DNA of 64,000 nt, from positions 186,001 through 250,000 of the forward strand of contig JAGYIO010000001.1 of NCBI GenBank assembly GCA_018402585.1, read 5' to 3'. This document shows positions 50,580 to 58,097 of this stretch, in pieces. Origin of the DNA: Chthoniobacterales bacterium. Its GTDB lineage: Bacteria > Verrucomicrobiota > Verrucomicrobiia > Chthoniobacterales > JACTMZ01. A program made the position numbers and the translations under genes. A model generated the notes under the pieces. That model searched no databases and was not told the DNA's origin. It saw nothing but the letters and a program-made list of their open reading frames with translations. How positions within the stretch are numbered: position 1 is the first letter of the stretch; each line of letters opens with the position of its first letter.

Positions 50580-51395
50580 TCAGAAGCCGGCGGCACGCAG
50601 GAGCAATTCCACGAAGCGGATGGCTTCGCTGGCGAAGATGGCGGCGTGGGCGAGGAGTTCGCGGGCGAAGCTGCGGAAGCTGACGTAGGGGGTGGCGAGA
50701 ATGAGGAGCAGCGACAACACGAGCAGGTTCATCAGATAGATGATCGTGAGGGAGAAGAAGGTGCCGCCGTAGGCGAGGTCGGTCTGGCCGCGGGGGATCA
50801 TGGAGAGAGTGAAGGTGGCGTGGAAGGCCCAGGTGAAACCGAGCAAGCCGTAAAGAATCCCGGTGGCCAACTCGGCATGGGGCTGGAGGTCGTAGAGCAG
50901 GGAGACCAATCCGTAGAGGAGAATGACGCCGACGCTGTAGATGGGGACGAAATACGGGGCGAGCGCGATCCACGTGTTGATCTTGGACGACACGATGTAG
51001 CCCCCGTCGCGGCCGACGCTGAAGTCGGAAACGCGCCCGCCCATCAGTCTCACCATGAGGGCGTGGGTCAATTCGTGACCGTAGACGTAGACGATGAGCG
51101 GCTTGGGGAACCCGAAGTAAGCAATGAGCCAGCAGACCAGCCCGAGGGAAAAGAACCAGAACTCGGCGGTGGCCCAGAAGTGGGGACGTCCGGAAGCCTG
51201 TGAAGTGAAGGCATCGAGAAGCGCGCTGAAAAACGCGGCGGTCAGAATATAGCAGAGCGGGAGGAGAAAAAGCCCGACGACAAATTTCACCCAGCGCACC
51301 GGCACGACGAGCGTGGCTTCGGCCGGGGCGGCGAACGAGGTGTTGAGACGCTGGCCCTTCGCGGCAACTTTGCGGCGGCGGTCGCGCTTGGCCAT
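50580..51395 (-). CDS. Membrane protein with HExxH motif, M50-like
   Basis: A 271-residue protein with about six membrane segments. Its centre has IVYVYGHELTHALMVRLMGGRV, where HELTH is the zinc-binding motif of M50 and related membrane metalloproteases. The third ligand is not obvious, so a role as an active site-2-type protease is probable but not certain. The N-terminus is highly basic (AKRDRRRKVAAKGQR). It lies 14 bases after efp on the same strand. Confidence 0.65.
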   Translation of the reverse strand: MAKRDRRRKVAAKGQRLNTSFAAPAEATLVVPVRWVKFVVGLFLLPLCYILTAAFFSALLDAFTSQASGRPHFWATAEFWFFSLGLVCWLIAYFGFPKPLIVYVYGHELTHALMVRLMGGRVSDFSVGRDGGYIVSSKINTWIALAPYFVPIYSVGVILLYGLVSLLYDLQPHAELATGILYGLLGFTWAFHATFTLSMIPRGQTDLAYGGTFFSLTIIYLMNLLVLSLLLILATPYVSFRSFARELLAHAAIFASEAIRFVELLLRAAGF

Positions 51396-51409
51396 CGGGC
51401 GGGGCGGCG

Positions 51410-51967
51410 TCAGGCGCGGCCCATGTAGGCGCCGTTGCGCGTGTCGATTTTGATCATCTCGCCTTCCTTGATGAAGAGCGGGACATTGACGATGAGGCCG
51501 GACTCGAGGGTGGCCGGCTTTTGCACATTGCTCGCGGTGTCGCCGCGGAGGCCTTCGGCGGACTCGATGACTTTCATGATGACCGAAGCGGGCACCTCGA
51601 CTTCGACCGCTTTGCCTTCGGCGTAGAGAACTTCGACTCGGAGATTTTCGACCAGATAATTTTTGGCTCCGGCGAGGAGGGCTTCGTCCAATTCCACGGT
51701 CTCGTAGGACTCGGGGTCCATGAAGTGGTAGCCCTGATGATCCTTGTAGCTGAACTCGAGCGGACGGCGCTGGAGGTCGACGAGTTCGACTTTCTCGGTC
51801 GAACTGAAGCGGACATCGCTCGACTTGCCGGTCTTGATGCTGCGGATGATGGCCTGGACGAAGGCGCGGAGGTTGCCGGGGGTGCGGTGGGTGACTTCGA
51901 GCACAACATACGTGTCGGTGTTGTATTTGATGGCCATTCCTTTGCGGAGGTCGTTGGCGGCGGGCAT
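51410..51967 (-). CDS. efp: Elongation factor P with Asn at the modified-loop tip
   Basis: A 185-residue protein of normal length. It helps ribosomes through polyproline stretches. Domain I contains LEVTHRTPGNLRAFVQAI: the loop that is HVKPGKGQAF in E. coli, with the modified Lys, reads HRTPGNLRAF, so Asn32 stands at the position of the modified Lys or Arg. Domains II and III are typical (FMDPESYETVELDE; LIVNVPLFIKEGEMIKIDTRNGAYMGR). It is followed by the M50-like gene and preceded by kdsD. Confidence 0.95.
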   Translation of the reverse strand: MPAANDLRKGMAIKYNTDTYVVLEVTHRTPGNLRAFVQAIIRSIKTGKSSDVRFSSTEKVELVDLQRRPLEFSYKDHQGYHFMDPESYETVELDEALLAGAKNYLVENLRVEVLYAEGKAVEVEVPASVIMKVIESAEGLRGDTASNVQKPATLESGLIVNVPLFIKEGEMIKIDTRNGAYMGRA

Positions 51968-52000
51968 AAAATTTTCGGGATAAGGTTGCGGGGCCGCAGG

Positions 52001-52975
52001 TCAGACGCCTTGGAGGCGCGAGAGGTCCTGCGAATCGATGATGCCGACCGGGCGGTTGTCTTCGTCCACCACGATCAAATCATCGATGCGATGGGTCTTT
52101 AGCACGTGCAGCGCCTCGGCGGCAAGCTTGTCGCCGCGAACCGTGATGGGGTTTTGCGTCATGAATTGACCGACCGGCAGGGCCCCCAGATCGGCATGCG
52201 CTTGGTAATGTCGCGCCAGATCGCCGTGGGTGAAGACGCCGCACAATTTGCCATCGGCATCGACGATGGCCGCGGCGCCGGTGCGGCATTGGGTCATTTT
52301 TTTCAGCACCTCGAGCACGGTGGCATCGGGGCCGGCCACCGCAAGCTGGGTCGCTTTGCGCATGATCTGGTTGACCCGGGTGAGCAGGACGCGGCCGAGA
52401 CTTCCCCCCGGATGGAAGCGGGCAAAGTCGTCCTGCTGGAACCCGCGCGCCTCGAGCAGAACCATGGCCAAGGCATCACCAAGCGCGAGCATGGCCGTGG
52501 TGCTGGAGGTCGGGGCCAGATTGAGCGGGCAGGCTTCCTGGCTCACCGCGACATCGAGGACGATGTCGGCGGCTTGGCCGAGGGTGGAGTCGGGGCGGCC
52601 GGTCACGGCGATGAGTTTCACCTCAAAGCGGGCCAGCGGTGGGAGGATATTGAGGAGTTCCGCTGTCTCCCCGCCGTAGCTGAAGGTGAGGATGACGTCG
52701 CCATCGGAGACCAGTCCGAGGTCACCGTGGAGGGCGTTGAGCGAGTTGAGGACGACCGCAGTGGCCCCCGTGCTGGTCAGGGTGGCGGCAATTTTGTCGC
52801 CGATGTGGCCGGATTTGCCCACCCCGCAGACCACGATCTTGCCGCGTTGGTCGACGCACGCCTTGAGGGTCTCGATCGCGCGGCTGAAAGCATCGCCGTC
52901 GAGATTCTCGGCCAGGCGGCGCAATTCATCCGCCTCGATGCCGATGACACGGCGTGCTTTGGAGAGATGATCCAT
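52001..52975 (-). CDS. kdsD: Arabinose-5-phosphate isomerase (KdsD/KpsF)
   Basis: A 324-residue enzyme that makes arabinose 5-phosphate from ribulose 5-phosphate, the first step to KDO of LPS. Residues 30-170 form the SIS domain (VVCGVGKSGHIGDKIAATL; DVILTFSYGGETAELL; APTSSTTAMLALGDALA). Two CBS domains follow (MRKATQLAVAGPDATVLE; FMTQNPITVRGDKLAAEA). The ATG at 52975 (MDHLSKARRV) is chosen because homologues start close to it. It suits a Gram-negative envelope together with rfaE2. Confidence 0.95.
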   Translation of the reverse strand: MDHLSKARRVIGIEADELRRLAENLDGDAFSRAIETLKACVDQRGKIVVCGVGKSGHIGDKIAATLTSTGATAVVLNSLNALHGDLGLVSDGDVILTFSYGGETAELLNILPPLARFEVKLIAVTGRPDSTLGQAADIVLDVAVSQEACPLNLAPTSSTTAMLALGDALAMVLLEARGFQQDDFARFHPGGSLGRVLLTRVNQIMRKATQLAVAGPDATVLEVLKKMTQCRTGAAAIVDADGKLCGVFTHGDLARHYQAHADLGALPVGQFMTQNPITVRGDKLAAEALHVLKTHRIDDLIVVDEDNRPVGIIDSQDLSRLQGV

Positions 52976-53064
52976 GAATAGGGAATGATTCCGCCGAAGG
53001 GGCAACCAAGGCGAGAGTGATTTTCGGGGTTGCCGGGCGGCGGGCGGCGGCCTAAAGGTTCCGT

Positions 53065-53373
53065 ATGCGCAAATCTCTCCTTATGTTGGCCGCCGTGGTC
53101 ACGGGAAGCACCTGCCTCGCGCAGGATTTTGTCGCCCCGCGCCAACCGACGCGCAAGGTCGAGGAACCGGCACCGCGCGCTGTTTCGCCGCTCGATCCGG
53201 ATTCGACGGTCGAGGGCATTGTGGCCGCCGCGTTCCAAATGAAGGAGCCGTGGCAGTTGATCAATCCGGCCGCCGCCAAGGGTTACGGCGACGGGCGTTA
53301 TCTCACCTCGTGGGATCCGAATGACGAGGGCAAGCCGAAGGGCTTCATTATTTTCGGGCTGCGTTTTTGGTGA
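53065..53373 (+). CDS. Small exported protein, unknown function
   Basis: A 102-residue protein with a signal peptide (LLMLAAVVTGSTCLA before QDFVAP). The Pro-rich mature part has PDSTVEGIVAAAFQMKEPWQLINPAAAKGYGDG and ends FIIFGLRFW. Short exported proteins with this PWQLINPLAP-like tail are frequent in Verrucomicrobiota, and their function is unknown. It is divergent from kdsD and the only plus-strand gene in this stretch. Confidence 0.7.
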   Translation: MRKSLLMLAAVVTGSTCLAQDFVAPRQPTRKVEEPAPRAVSPLDPDSTVEGIVAAAFQMKEPWQLINPAAAKGYGDGRYLTSWDPNDEGKPKGFIIFGLRFW

Positions 53374-53419
53374 GGGGAAGGCAGGGGCCCGCTGTCTCGC
53401 GGGCCCGATTGATAAACGG

Positions 53420-53446
53420 CGGACGAGCAAGCCGCTCGTCCCTACC
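53420..53446. repeat. Palindromic repeat after the small exported gene
   Basis: GGACGAGCAAGCCGCTCGTCC followed by CTACC is the inverse of the GGTAGGGACGAGCGGC family seen near 37430. It touches the stop of the convergent prenyl synthase gene and may serve as a bidirectional terminator. Confidence 0.6.
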
Positions 53447-54389
53447 TTTCGCGCTGCAGCAAATCTGCTGCTAAAGCGCGGAGAGTTTCACCGCGCGGGC
53501 CGAAGGACTGGAGTGAGGCGATGGCTTCGGATGTCCACCCCTCGGCGAGGGCAGAGGACTTTTCCAATCCGAAGAATGCCGGAAAGGTTATTTTGCCGGC
53601 GGCGGCATCTTTGCCGGCCGTCTTGCCCAGTTTTTGGGCGCTTTGCGTGGCGTCGAGGATGTCGTCCTGGATTTGAAAGGCGAGGCCCAGGGCGAAGCCG
53701 AAGCGGTCGAGGGCCGCAACTTGTGCTTTGGTTCCGCCGGCGCACATCGCCCCCAGCTTGAGCGAGGCACGCAGAAGCAGGCCGGTTTTCGCGGCGTGGA
53801 TGAAATAAAGCGCGGGCTCGGAGGGCTGGAGTCCTTCCGCTTCCAAGTCGGCGACTTGTCCGGCGATGAGTCCGCGGGATCCGGCGGCGCGGGCCAACTC
53901 GATGACGAGATCGGACCCGTGGTAAAGGGCGCGCGGCTGGGCGGCGGCGAGCACGGCGAAGGCTGCGGTCAGCAAGGCGTCGCCGGCCAAGACCGCAATC
54001 CCCTCCCCGAACATTTTGTGCGAGGTCGGTTTGCCGCGACGAAGATCGTCGTTGTCCATGCACGGGAGATCGTCGTGGATGAGGGAATAAGCGTGGATCA
54101 TTTCCACGGCGCACGCCGCAGGAAGCGCACTGCGGGCGGTGCCGCCGCAGGCCTCGGACGCGGCGCAGCAAAGCAACGGGCGCAGACGTTTACCGCCGGA
54201 GAGCAGACTGTAACGCAGGGCGCGGTGGATCGTGGCGGGCTTGGTGGCGGCGGCGGGGACGGCGGTGCGGAGGGATTTTTCGACCAGGGTGCGGGTGCGC
54301 TTGAGCCAGGCAGTTAAAGTAGAAGCGGCGTCCCGCCGCTTGTCGTTTTTGGTTAAGCGGCGGGACGCCGCTGCTACTTTCCTTTTCAT
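53442..54389 (-). CDS. ispA: Polyprenyl (farnesyl/geranylgeranyl) diphosphate synthase
   Basis: A 315-residue trans-prenyltransferase. The first Asp-rich motif is HDDLPCMDNDDLRRGKPT (DDxx(xx)D form), the second LAFQIQDDILDATQ. LSGGKRLRPLLC binds the allylic substrate. The two extra residues in the first motif fit bacterial IspA-type short-chain synthases. The N-terminal residues 4-25 (VAAASRRLTKNDKRRDAAST) are encoded by a palindromic repeat and are not family sequence. No usual start codon exists downstream of it. The gene is coupled to polX by ATGA. Confidence 0.9.
   Translation of the reverse strand: MKRKVAAASRRLTKNDKRRDAASTLTAWLKRTRTLVEKSLRTAVPAAATKPATIHRALRYSLLSGGKRLRPLLCCAASEACGGTARSALPAACAVEMIHAYSLIHDDLPCMDNDDLRRGKPTSHKMFGEGIAVLAGDALLTAAFAVLAAAQPRALYHGSDLVIELARAAGSRGLIAGQVADLEAEGLQPSEPALYFIHAAKTGLLLRASLKLGAMCAGGTKAQVAALDRFGFALGLAFQIQDDILDATQSAQKLGKTAGKDAAAGKITFPAFFGLEKSSALAEGWTSEAIASLQSFGPRGETLRALAADLLQRER
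54316..54380. repeat. Palindromic repeat inside the 5' end of the prenyl synthase
   Basis: AAAGTAGAAGCGGCGTCCCG and CGGGACGCCGCTGCTACTTT are near-perfect inverted arms of a 65-base palindrome centred on TGTCGTTTTTGG. It lies in frame in the prenyl synthase gene and contributes about 22 codons. Confidence 0.8.
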
Positions 54390-56128
54390 CGGGTGCGTTT
54401 GGCTGCCAAGACGGGGATAATTTTTTTCAGCGGGAGGCAATTGACCACGTCATTTTGGGTCAGCCAGCCCTTGCGGGCGGTGCCGATGCCGAAGTAGAGA
54501 TTTTGCAGCCCTTCGGTGGCGTGGGCGTCGGGATTGATCACACATTGGACACCTTTTTCCTTGGCCAACCTCCACCAACGCCAATCCAGGTCGAGGCGGT
54601 GCGGATCGGCGTTGAGTTCGAGGAAGGTGCCGGTGGCGGCGGCCGCGTCGAGGACGGCGGGGACATTGACCGCGTAGGATTCGCGCTTGAGCAGGATGCG
54701 TCCGGTCAGGTGGCCGAGCATGGTCACGTGGGGATTTTCCATCGCGCGGATGAGGCGCTTGGTCATTTCGGCTTCGCCGAGGGTGAAGGAGGAATGGACG
54801 CTGGCCACTACGTAATCAAGTTGGGCGAGGACGGAGTCGGGGAAATCGAGCGAGCCGTCCTTGAGGATATCGCACTCGGTGCCGCTGAAGAGCCGGAACC
54901 CGTCGAAGTCTTTGTTCAGCGCGGCGATTTCGGCGATCTGCTTTTCGAGGCGGGCGGCGTCGAGGCCGTTGGCTTGGACGGAGGCTTTGCTGTGGTCGGC
55001 GATGCCGAGGTATTCGAGGCCGATTTCCTGCGCGGCGGCGGCCATTTCGGCCAGCGCGGCGCGACCGTCGCTGGCCCGGGTGTGGTTGTGAAAGGTGCCT
55101 TTGAGTTGCTCAAGCTTGATCAGATCCGGCAACTTGTGTCCGGACGCCGCCTCGAACTCGCCACGGTTCTCGCGCAATTCGGGCTCGATGTAATCGAAAC
55201 CGAACAACTCGTAGATCTCACGTTCGTCATGGATTTCGGGAATTTCCGGGGCGTCCTTCTTGACCGGAGCGAGGCGGTATTCATTGAGCGTCCAACCGCG
55301 GTCCTGGGCGAGGCCGCGGAGCACGATGTTGTGCTCCTTGCTGCCGGTGAAATACATGAGAGCGAAAGGGTATTCCTCATCAGTCACAACGCGCAGGTCG
55401 GCCTGGAGCCCGTTCTTGAGCATGACGCTCGATTTGGTCTCGCCCGCCGCGAGGATGCTTTCGACCAGCGGGTGTTCGCGGAAGGCACTGGAGATGGCGG
55501 CGGGGTTTTTGGTCGAGACGATGATGTCGATATCGTGGACGGTTTCATTGCGGCGGCGGGTGCTGCCGCCGGCGGAGAGGCGGATGGTGTCCGGGTGCGC
55601 CCGCAGGTCGTCGAGCAAGGTGGACGAGGCGTGGGCGGCGACGGAGGCGAGGTGGCGTCCGGCCCCCTGCTTGAGCATCCCGAGGCCATGGAGGATTTTC
55701 TCCTGGGTCTTGGCCCCGAAGCCATCAAGGCCGGCGACTTGGTTGTCCTGACAGGCTTTTTCCAAATCGGCGAGCGAGGCAACTTGGAGTTTCTCGTAGA
55801 GGGCTTTGATTTTTTTCGGGCCGAGGCCGGGAACGTCGAAAAGTTCGAACAATTTCGGCGGGAACTGCGCGACCAGTTCGTCGTAGTAGGGAAGCTTTCC
55901 GGTGGTGACGAGGGTGCCGATTTTTTCGCGGAGGGCGTCACCAATACCCGGGATGCCTTTCAATTTATCTTCGCGGACGAGCGTGCCGAGGTCGTCTTCG
56001 AGCATTTCGAGAGCGCGGGCGCCGTTGTGGTAGGCGCGGATCTTGAACGGATTTTCGCCTTGGAGCTCGAGCAAAAGGGCGATGCGCTCAAGGACGTCGA
56101 TGACTTGGTCGCGGGTGACAGAAGGCAT
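54386..56128 (-). CDS. polX: DNA polymerase X with PHP domain
   Basis: A 580-residue protein. Residues 1-150 have two helix-hairpin-helix units (GIPGIGDALREKI; VPGLGPKKIKAL). The polymerase-beta palm holds GGSTRRRNETVHDIDIIV with the metal-binding Asp pair. The C-terminal 250 residues are a PHP domain (GTFHNHTRASDGRAAL; GIADHSKAS; LGHLTGRILLKR; NPDAHATEGL). Bacterial PolX fills gaps in base-excision repair and has 3'-5' exonuclease activity. The start at 56128 (MPSVTRDQV) follows homologues; the upstream part is intergenic. Confidence 0.93.
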   Translation of the reverse strand: MPSVTRDQVIDVLERIALLLELQGENPFKIRAYHNGARALEMLEDDLGTLVREDKLKGIPGIGDALREKIGTLVTTGKLPYYDELVAQFPPKLFELFDVPGLGPKKIKALYEKLQVASLADLEKACQDNQVAGLDGFGAKTQEKILHGLGMLKQGAGRHLASVAAHASSTLLDDLRAHPDTIRLSAGGSTRRRNETVHDIDIIVSTKNPAAISSAFREHPLVESILAAGETKSSVMLKNGLQADLRVVTDEEYPFALMYFTGSKEHNIVLRGLAQDRGWTLNEYRLAPVKKDAPEIPEIHDEREIYELFGFDYIEPELRENRGEFEAASGHKLPDLIKLEQLKGTFHNHTRASDGRAALAEMAAAAQEIGLEYLGIADHSKASVQANGLDAARLEKQIAEIAALNKDFDGFRLFSGTECDILKDGSLDFPDSVLAQLDYVVASVHSSFTLGEAEMTKRLIRAMENPHVTMLGHLTGRILLKRESYAVNVPAVLDAAAATGTFLELNADPHRLDLDWRWWRLAKEKGVQCVINPDAHATEGLQNLYFGIGTARKGWLTQNDVVNCLPLKKIIPVLAAKRTR

Positions 56129-56205
56129 GGCGGGATTGTAGCCGCAGCCGGCCGGCTGCGCAGGGAAAAAACGGAAGAATGTCCCCGCCGCCGACAAGTG
56201 CAAAA

Positions 56206-56265
56206 AGTGGCATCGGCATCCTGCCGATGATCTCCGCTTTCACGGGCAGGATGCCCGTGCCACCC
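56206..56265. repeat. Two adjacent GC palindromes
   Basis: GGCATCGGCATCCTGCCGATG and CACGGGCAGGATGCCCGTG lie back to back between polX and the PEP-CTERM gene. Both words occur in the composite block at 11.5-12.7 kb (near 12022 and 12057) and the second type also near 37507. They are members of one dispersed family. Confidence 0.75.
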
Positions 56266-56278
56266 ACACCGCTGCGTT

Positions 56279-57295
56279 TTATCGTCGCGGAGACGGCCTG
56301 GGTGATAGGTTTTCCGTCGGCCGGGAGACCACCCGCCGGCGAAGAAAAGCGGCCAAAGTTACCGCCACGGCCGAGAGAACCATCAAGGCCGAGGTGGACG
56401 GCTCGGGCACAACTTGTGCATACCCTTCCGGACCGAAAGTGGCGTCTTCACCGTTGAACTGATAGCTGCGCAGGACCATCTGGCCGGTGGCGGCGTCGCC
56501 CGTGACCAGGCCGGTGAAAGTGACCAAGTTCGTCTGACTGGAATCGGTGAGTGCGTTGAAGAGGACATTACCTTCCGGCGTGATCGAGCCGAGTTGGGTG
56601 AATGACTCGCCGGGCGTGCCGGCCGGACCGCTTCCGGAGCCCCAAAAATACCCGTTGCGGTAGTCGGTGATGGCGAAGTTCCCCACACCGCCGGGGCCGA
56701 AGAGTTCTTCGCTTTGCAGATTCCATGTGGTGCCCAAGGTCCACGCCCACTCGGTCGAGATGATGTCGTCGTTGGGGCGCGGATCCGGAGGCGTGAAGGT
56801 GTCGGGATCGTAGGGCATCATGTAGGCCCAGTGGGTTGAGATCGGGCTGCCGGGCTCGCCGGTCACCATCTGCATTTGCATCGCCGTAACTTCACCAACC
56901 TCGCGGAACTGCCCGATACCGATGATCGTGCTACCTCCGGAATCCGAGGTGAACCTCATCCGGATTTGGCCCTCCACAGTGGCGAGACCGAGGATGGAGG
57001 AGGTGCTGCTGAAAGAAAATTCGGGGTTTGCGTAGAACGTCGCCCGAGCCGAACCGGTGAATCGCCCGTCCAGCGCGGAACCTAAGCTCCACAACGTCTG
57101 GTCCCAGAGGACGATCGGAGCCGGCGTGACAAAGTTTGTCCCGCTGGTCGACATGTAGGATAGGAGATTTTCCTGCGGCACGTACCAATGGGAGTTGGCC
57201 AAGAGCGAATCCCAACGTTGCGCTGCTTCCGCACGGAAACCGGCCGTCATCAAAAAGATGGCCGGCAACATCCAGAGGTTGGTGCAGGCTCTCAT
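56279..57295 (-). CDS. PEP-CTERM exported protein
   Basis: A 338-residue protein with a signal peptide (LWMLPAIFLMTAGFRAEA before AQRWDS), a Gly/Ser/Thr-rich beta-type body and a C-terminal sorting signal VPEPSTSALMVLSAVAVTLAAFLRRR. The PEP motif, membrane helix and Arg cluster are what exosortase recognises. After the Arg cluster there is an unusual 19-residue tail VVSRPTENLSPRPSPRR, read from repeat-like DNA. The biological role is unknown. The next gene upstream ends four bases before its start. Confidence 0.82.
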   Translation of the reverse strand: MRACTNLWMLPAIFLMTAGFRAEAAQRWDSLLANSHWYVPQENLLSYMSTSGTNFVTPAPIVLWDQTLWSLGSALDGRFTGSARATFYANPEFSFSSTSSILGLATVEGQIRMRFTSDSGGSTIIGIGQFREVGEVTAMQMQMVTGEPGSPISTHWAYMMPYDPDTFTPPDPRPNDDIISTEWAWTLGTTWNLQSEELFGPGGVGNFAITDYRNGYFWGSGSGPAGTPGESFTQLGSITPEGNVLFNALTDSSQTNLVTFTGLVTGDAATGQMVLRSYQFNGEDATFGPEGYAQVVPEPSTSALMVLSAVAVTLAAFLRRRVVSRPTENLSPRPSPRR

Positions 57296-57299
57296 GAGA

Positions 57300-58088
57300 T
57301 CACGGCACGTAGGTGGCGACACGGTTGCGCCAGCCGGGGAGCCAGCGTTTTTCGCCACGGGCGGGGGGCGAGAGTTCGACGCGGCGGGTCAGGACGCGAT
57401 CGGCGCTTTTCGAGAACGCGGCAGTCGGGGAACCGCTGTCGGACATGCCGGCCAGCACTTGGGAGAGTCCCCAGCCTTCGCCTTGGTAACGCTCGGTCGG
57501 CGAGGTCCCCTCGCCTTTGAAGTTCACGTAGTCCATCAGCGGATAAAGCCCGCCGGGAGCGTTGGCCACGCGATAAAAGTTGCCGCTGATTTTTTCGCGC
57601 TCGGACGCCGGCGCGGCGGCGAGCATTTGCGGCAGGGCCGACTCGAGGCGCAGGGCGGCGAAGCGGGCCTGTGGTCCCACGGTCGAGGCGAGGAGCGCGC
57701 GGAGTTCCTCCAGCCGCGGCGAGCGGAAGTCGGCCCTGAACGCGGCGCGGTCAGGCCAGGGGCAAGCTTTGGCCGCGGCGAGCCAGCCGGGGAGTTTGAC
57801 CCCTTGGGCTTGAAGGTAATCCTTGAGGGCGGGGAAGCTTTCTTTGAAAGGACCGCGCTGGCCCTGCGGATACCAGATGAAGTGGCCTATGCCGAGGGAC
57901 GGGAAGTCTTCGCCTTGGTTCCACGCGGTGAGGCCGTCGCGGGTGCCGGCGCATTCGTTGCGCCAGATTTTTTGACCGATGCGGTCGGCTTCGGCGTCGG
58001 AGATCTTGATCCCGCTGGCCGCGGCAGCACTTCCCGCGGCCAGCGCCCAGAGCAGGGTGGCGGCGAGGAGGCGCGGGATCACGACCAA
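57300..58088 (-). CDS. Conserved exported protein, unknown function
   Basis: A 262-residue protein with a signal peptide (LLAATLLWALAAGSAAA before ASGIK). It contains the conserved start IGQKIWRNECAGTRDGLTAWNQGEDFPSLGIGHFIWYP in outline, in which a Glu and the SLGIGHF motif stand out. Proteins with this 'IWxNE...LGIGHFIWxP' pattern are found in many Gram-negative bacteria and resemble lysozyme-like folds, but no activity is known to me. It lies between dnaN and the PEP-CTERM gene on the same strand. Confidence 0.7.
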   Translation of the reverse strand: MVVIPRLLAATLLWALAAGSAAAASGIKISDAEADRIGQKIWRNECAGTRDGLTAWNQGEDFPSLGIGHFIWYPQGQRGPFKESFPALKDYLQAQGVKLPGWLAAAKACPWPDRAAFRADFRSPRLEELRALLASTVGPQARFAALRLESALPQMLAAAPASEREKISGNFYRVANAPGGLYPLMDYVNFKGEGTSPTERYQGEGWGLSQVLAGMSDSGSPTAAFSKSADRVLTRRVELSPPARGEKRWLPGWRNRVATYVP

Positions 58089-58097
58089 GAGCGGGCC

